Source: Saprospiraceae bacterium (GTDB lineage: Bacteria > Bacteroidota > Bacteroidia > Chitinophagales > Saprospiraceae). Taken from it: 64,000 nucleotides of DNA. The notes below the pieces were generated by a model. The model made no database searches and had not been told where the DNA came from. It worked only from the letters and a program-made list of their open reading frames with translations. A program made the position numbers and the translations under genes. This document shows, piece after piece, positions 62,095 to 64,000 of the stretch (its first letter is position 1; each line of letters opens with the position of its first letter). The DNA is taken from assembly GCA_022841345.1 (NCBI GenBank), contig JALHRR010000001.1, forward strand, positions 124,001 through 188,000, read 5' to 3'.

Positions 62095-63537
62095 ATGAAC
62101 ACAACCGGATTTCGATTTTTAAAACAATTAGTTTTTGCTATCTGTATATTCGGCTCATCCATAAGCTTTGGCCAGACGGAGCAGGTTGCATTTATACCAG
62201 GAGTCTTTGAAATCACTGCTGATCAAAGAAATGAAAAGCAAATATTAGAGAAATATTCTGATGGATTTCAACGTGCAATATTATTACGGGAAGCTTCAGG
62301 TGAATATCTCATCAAAGTAGATTTTCTTAAGCGGGGTAAGGCATGGTCGGAGCAGTATCCAATTTCTTCTGATGAATTACTATCGCTTCGTAATGCATTA
62401 AGTGGCGGGGCAATTATACTTCCGACACAGCCAGCCAACACGACCGCATATAATGGAAGATATTATCTGATTACTTCAGCGACAGTTCATAGCATTTTTC
62501 AGGGTATCGCGCTTTCGGAATTAATGACCAAAGATGAAATATATTACTACCCGGGCGGGTCGGACACGTTCCCTGAAAAAACCAGATTCGGGAGAGCATT
62601 TCCTTTGTTGGTGGGAGCCGGAACGTTTGCGAGTTCATTGTTTTTAACCAGGAACAAACCCATATTAGCTTCTGCGGCAAACATGCATTTTTTTGGTTCA
62701 GGGTTCGGTTATGCGCATGGTATAGGGTTAGGAGGGATAATACTTGGAAATGAAATTTTTGAAGAAAATAACACACCCCTATTTGTGGGCTTGACCAGTA
62801 TTGTTGAGGGCTGGGCGATGTATTTTGTTGCTAAGAGGAACAATTTTGATTATGCCAGATCTGCTGCCTGGAATACCGGTAATTTCTGGGGAACGGGATT
62901 AGGAGTCCTGGCATATGGAGCAATTACCGAATTTGATGATGAAAATATTAGGAGCGTTGGGATCAGTAGTTTTGTTGGGGCTGCCGGTGGAATTGTGCTA
63001 ATGGATTTTTTGCAAAAGTCACAACCCAGAACGACCGGAGATTTGAGAGCCATCAATGCCGCAGGTTTAATCGGGACTACTATAGGTTTTGGGTTTTCAG
63101 ATGAAGGATCGGGAAGGGGCGCATTTACCAGCTTATTTGCTGGTTCTGGTTTGGGCCTTGCTGCGAGCTATTTATTGACAAATCATACTTCATTTGATAA
63201 TGCGGAAGGAGGATTAATAGCTTTAGGCTCTTTAGTAGGCGGATTAGCCGGGGGCGGTATTGCTATTGTAGCAGATATGGATTCTTTTTCAGGACCTGTA
63301 CTTATCACCGCTGCAGGGGCAGCTGCAGGATGGGCTGTTTCTTATTTATTCTTTAAAAATAGAAATCGCTCAACGGGTAAGGATGGAATGGGTCTGGAAA
63401 GAAAAAGAGGAACTAAAGTCGATTTCAATTTTAACCCGGTTGGATTTGGAATGTTACAGCAAAGTGAAGAACAGCAAATCAGGATGTTGCAGCGGAATGT
63501 GCCAGGTGATATGCTGGGTTTCAAGCTGACATTTTGA
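62095..63537 (+). CDS. Unknown multi-helix protein with glycine-rich membrane segments
   Basis: A 480-residue protein with a signal-like N-terminus (FRFLKQLVFAICIFGSSISFGQ), a soluble part up to about residue 170, and then eight or nine Gly/Ala-rich hydrophobic segments (LLVGAGTFASSLFLT, GGLIALGSLVGGLAGGGIAIV, LITAAGAAAGWAVSYLFF). The C-terminus is polar (VDFNFNPVGFGMLQQSEEQ). I recognise no family. The Gly spacing recalls glycine-zipper membrane proteins. It lies 54 bases after the isoaspartyl peptidase gene, and the coding region is followed by an anomalous GC-rich block. Signal plus helices makes its final compartment uncertain. Confidence 0.75.
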   Translation: MNTTGFRFLKQLVFAICIFGSSISFGQTEQVAFIPGVFEITADQRNEKQILEKYSDGFQRAILLREASGEYLIKVDFLKRGKAWSEQYPISSDELLSLRNALSGGAIILPTQPANTTAYNGRYYLITSATVHSIFQGIALSELMTKDEIYYYPGGSDTFPEKTRFGRAFPLLVGAGTFASSLFLTRNKPILASAANMHFFGSGFGYAHGIGLGGIILGNEIFEENNTPLFVGLTSIVEGWAMYFVAKRNNFDYARSAAWNTGNFWGTGLGVLAYGAITEFDDENIRSVGISSFVGAAGGIVLMDFLQKSQPRTTGDLRAINAAGLIGTTIGFGFSDEGSGRGAFTSLFAGSGLGLAASYLLTNHTSFDNAEGGLIALGSLVGGLAGGGIAIVADMDSFSGPVLITAAGAAAGWAVSYLFFKNRNRSTGKDGMGLERKRGTKVDFNFNPVGFGMLQQSEEQQIRMLQRNVPGDMLGFKLTF

Positions 63538-63594
63538 TTGCGTGTTTCATTTTTGCCCAGGGTTGACCTCACATTCTAAATCAAAGGACTAGTT

Positions 63595-63745
63595 GCATCA
63601 GCGCTGCGCAATGGTGTCCCGCAGGGACAGTCCCGACAGCAAAGCGGCGTGATCCACCAGAGTTTTGTGGGCAGGACCGAGCGAACAGCGAGCCATGAAG
63701 CATAGCGATCCACCAAAGCGTTGGGGACTTGCCGCGGGTGAAATG
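63595..63745. repeat. GC-rich, word-repetitive intergenic element
   Basis: A compact block of repeated words: GATCCACCA twice, near-identical continuations ending in TT.GGGG-type words, and GTCCC/GGGAC arms. Its composition differs sharply from neighbouring AT-rich intergenic DNA. This resembles the high-copy intergenic repeats of some Bacteroidetes genomes, but a single copy in this window cannot prove that it is dispersed. Confidence 0.4.
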
Positions 63746-63860
63746 ATATGATGGATGGCTTGACAGCAATCAGATCACTTCACTCGTGGTGATGCCCTAT
63801 TAATCATAGGAGAAGAAATGGGCTTCTTGCTAATCTCTTTTATTATGCTTTAATTTGTAG

Positions 63861-63889
63861 AGTCCGGAAGGGATTTAATGTGCCGGACT
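63861..63889 (+). promoter_or_regulatory. Leader hairpin before the xanthine-dehydrogenase-type gene
   Basis: AGTCCGG (63861-63867) and CCGGACT (63883-63889) are perfect 7-base arms around a 15-base loop, ending 7 bases before the start codon. The palindrome GTCCGGAC recurs inside the coding region at 63927-63934, so alternative pairing around the start codon is possible. Confidence 0.4.
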
Positions 63890-63896
63890 TCAAAGT

Positions 63897-64000
63897 ATGA
63901 TCGAATTTATTCTAAATAATGAAACTGTCCGGACGGACCTTTCTCCGGGAATGACCCTGCTGGATTATGTGCGTTACGAAGCCAATCTGCGAGGCACCAA
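63897..64000 (+). CDS. Xanthine-dehydrogenase-type small subunit, [2Fe-2S] N-terminus, 3' truncated by window edge
   Basis: Only the first 34 full codons are visible: MIEFILNNETVRTDLSPGMT, then LLDYVRYEANLRGT. This is the start of the plant-type ferredoxin domain of XdhA (xanthine dehydrogenase small subunit), where a beta-hairpin with polar residues and PGxTLLDxxRxxxxLxGT precedes the first cluster cysteine. The cluster cysteines, FAD domain and large subunit lie beyond the window. The ATG is preceded by a GTCCGG/CCGGAC hairpin. Other molybdenum-hydroxylase small subunits are possible. Confidence 0.8.
   Translation, partial: MIEFILNNETVRTDLSPGMTLLDYVRYEANLRGT

Larger units (their letters stand above)
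63538..63896. other. Intergenic region with an anomalous GC-rich repeat block
   Basis: About 360 bases with no convincing gene. From about 63595 to 63745 it is much richer in G+C than the surrounding sequence. It carries a GTCCC-GCA-GGGAC hairpin (63616-63628), two copies of GATCCACCA (63651 and 63707) and several GCGA/AGCG words. The remainder is AT-rich and ends with a hairpin in the leader of the next gene. Confidence 0.6.

Noticed and set aside
1-64000. Integrated mobile element or genomic island
   Set aside because: No integrase, transposase, phage gene, tRNA-flanked repeat or abrupt change in gene style; only two small non-coding blocks look anomalous.

Overview
The window looks like an ordinary, gene-dense chromosome segment of a Bacteroidetes (Bacteroidota) bacterium, probably near the Saprospiria. 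That placement is inferred from gene content, not from a marker-gene comparison. The clues are type IX secretion (T9SS) C-terminal sorting domains of both kinds, a PorP/SprF-family protein, a Bacteroidetes-type ExbB-ExbD-ExbD-TonB cluster, a TonB-dependent receptor of the OMP_b-brl_3 type, a Bacteroidetes-type RicT, and repeated -7 promoter boxes of the form TAnnTTTG. I found no rRNA, tRNA, CRISPR array, transposase, integrase or phage gene.

Layout. 1-1594: C-terminal part of a UvrD/PcrA helicase, cut by the window edge. 1918-8134: Ton energy-transduction cluster (ExbB, two ExbD, TonB, a small two-helix membrane protein, a PstS-like lipoprotein, a large TPR protein) ending in a strong terminator. 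8334-14665: lipoprotein, YdcF/ElyC-like protein, DegT/DnrJ aminotransferase, TonB-dependent receptor, DUF4197 lipoprotein. 14813-19108 (minus): two exported amidohydrolase-fold proteins, one a tandem fusion. 19224-28601: PD40-OmpA protein, glycerophosphodiester phosphodiesterase, PabB, a second OmpA-type protein, glutaryl-CoA-dehydrogenase-like enzyme, lipoprotein, BipA/TypA GTPase. 28995-31688: large glycine-rich, repeat-containing T9SS type B surface protein. 31693-41729: FkbM methyltransferase, YfhO-like membrane protein, TIGR04283-type glycosyltransferase, BamA/TamA-like outer-membrane protein, Na+/solute symporter, uracil phosphoribosyltransferase, polysaccharide-deacetylase-like protein, and an uncharacterised exported protein. 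41752-46420: lipoyl synthase, AI-2E/PerM transporter, TolB-like propeller, M28 peptidase with PDZ. 46432-53227 (minus): three T9SS-related genes (beta-helix cargo, PorP/SprF, cohesin-like/SprB-repeat cargo) and a LuxR-type response regulator. 53338-64000: LpxL-like acyltransferase, PTPS/QueD, glutathione peroxidase, DNA polymerase III delta', RicT, dihydrolipoyl dehydrogenase, PlsC-like acyltransferase, isoaspartyl peptidase, an unknown multi-helix protein, and the first codons of a xanthine-dehydrogenase-type [2Fe-2S] subunit.

How the genes work together. Much of the window serves the cell envelope: TonB energises outer-membrane receptors, T9SS cargo and PorP/SprF handle surface adhesins, and the glycan, lipid A and phospholipid enzymes build or remodel the envelope. 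The rest is housekeeping (helicase, delta', BipA, LipA, Lpd, PabB, UPRT). I do not see a clear defence, biosynthetic or mobile system. The best leads are a palindrome embedded in the predicted tonB promoter, the cohesin-like cargo plus PorP/SprF unit, the amidohydrolases with lost metal ligands, and two anomalous non-coding blocks (56411-56827 and 63595-63745).
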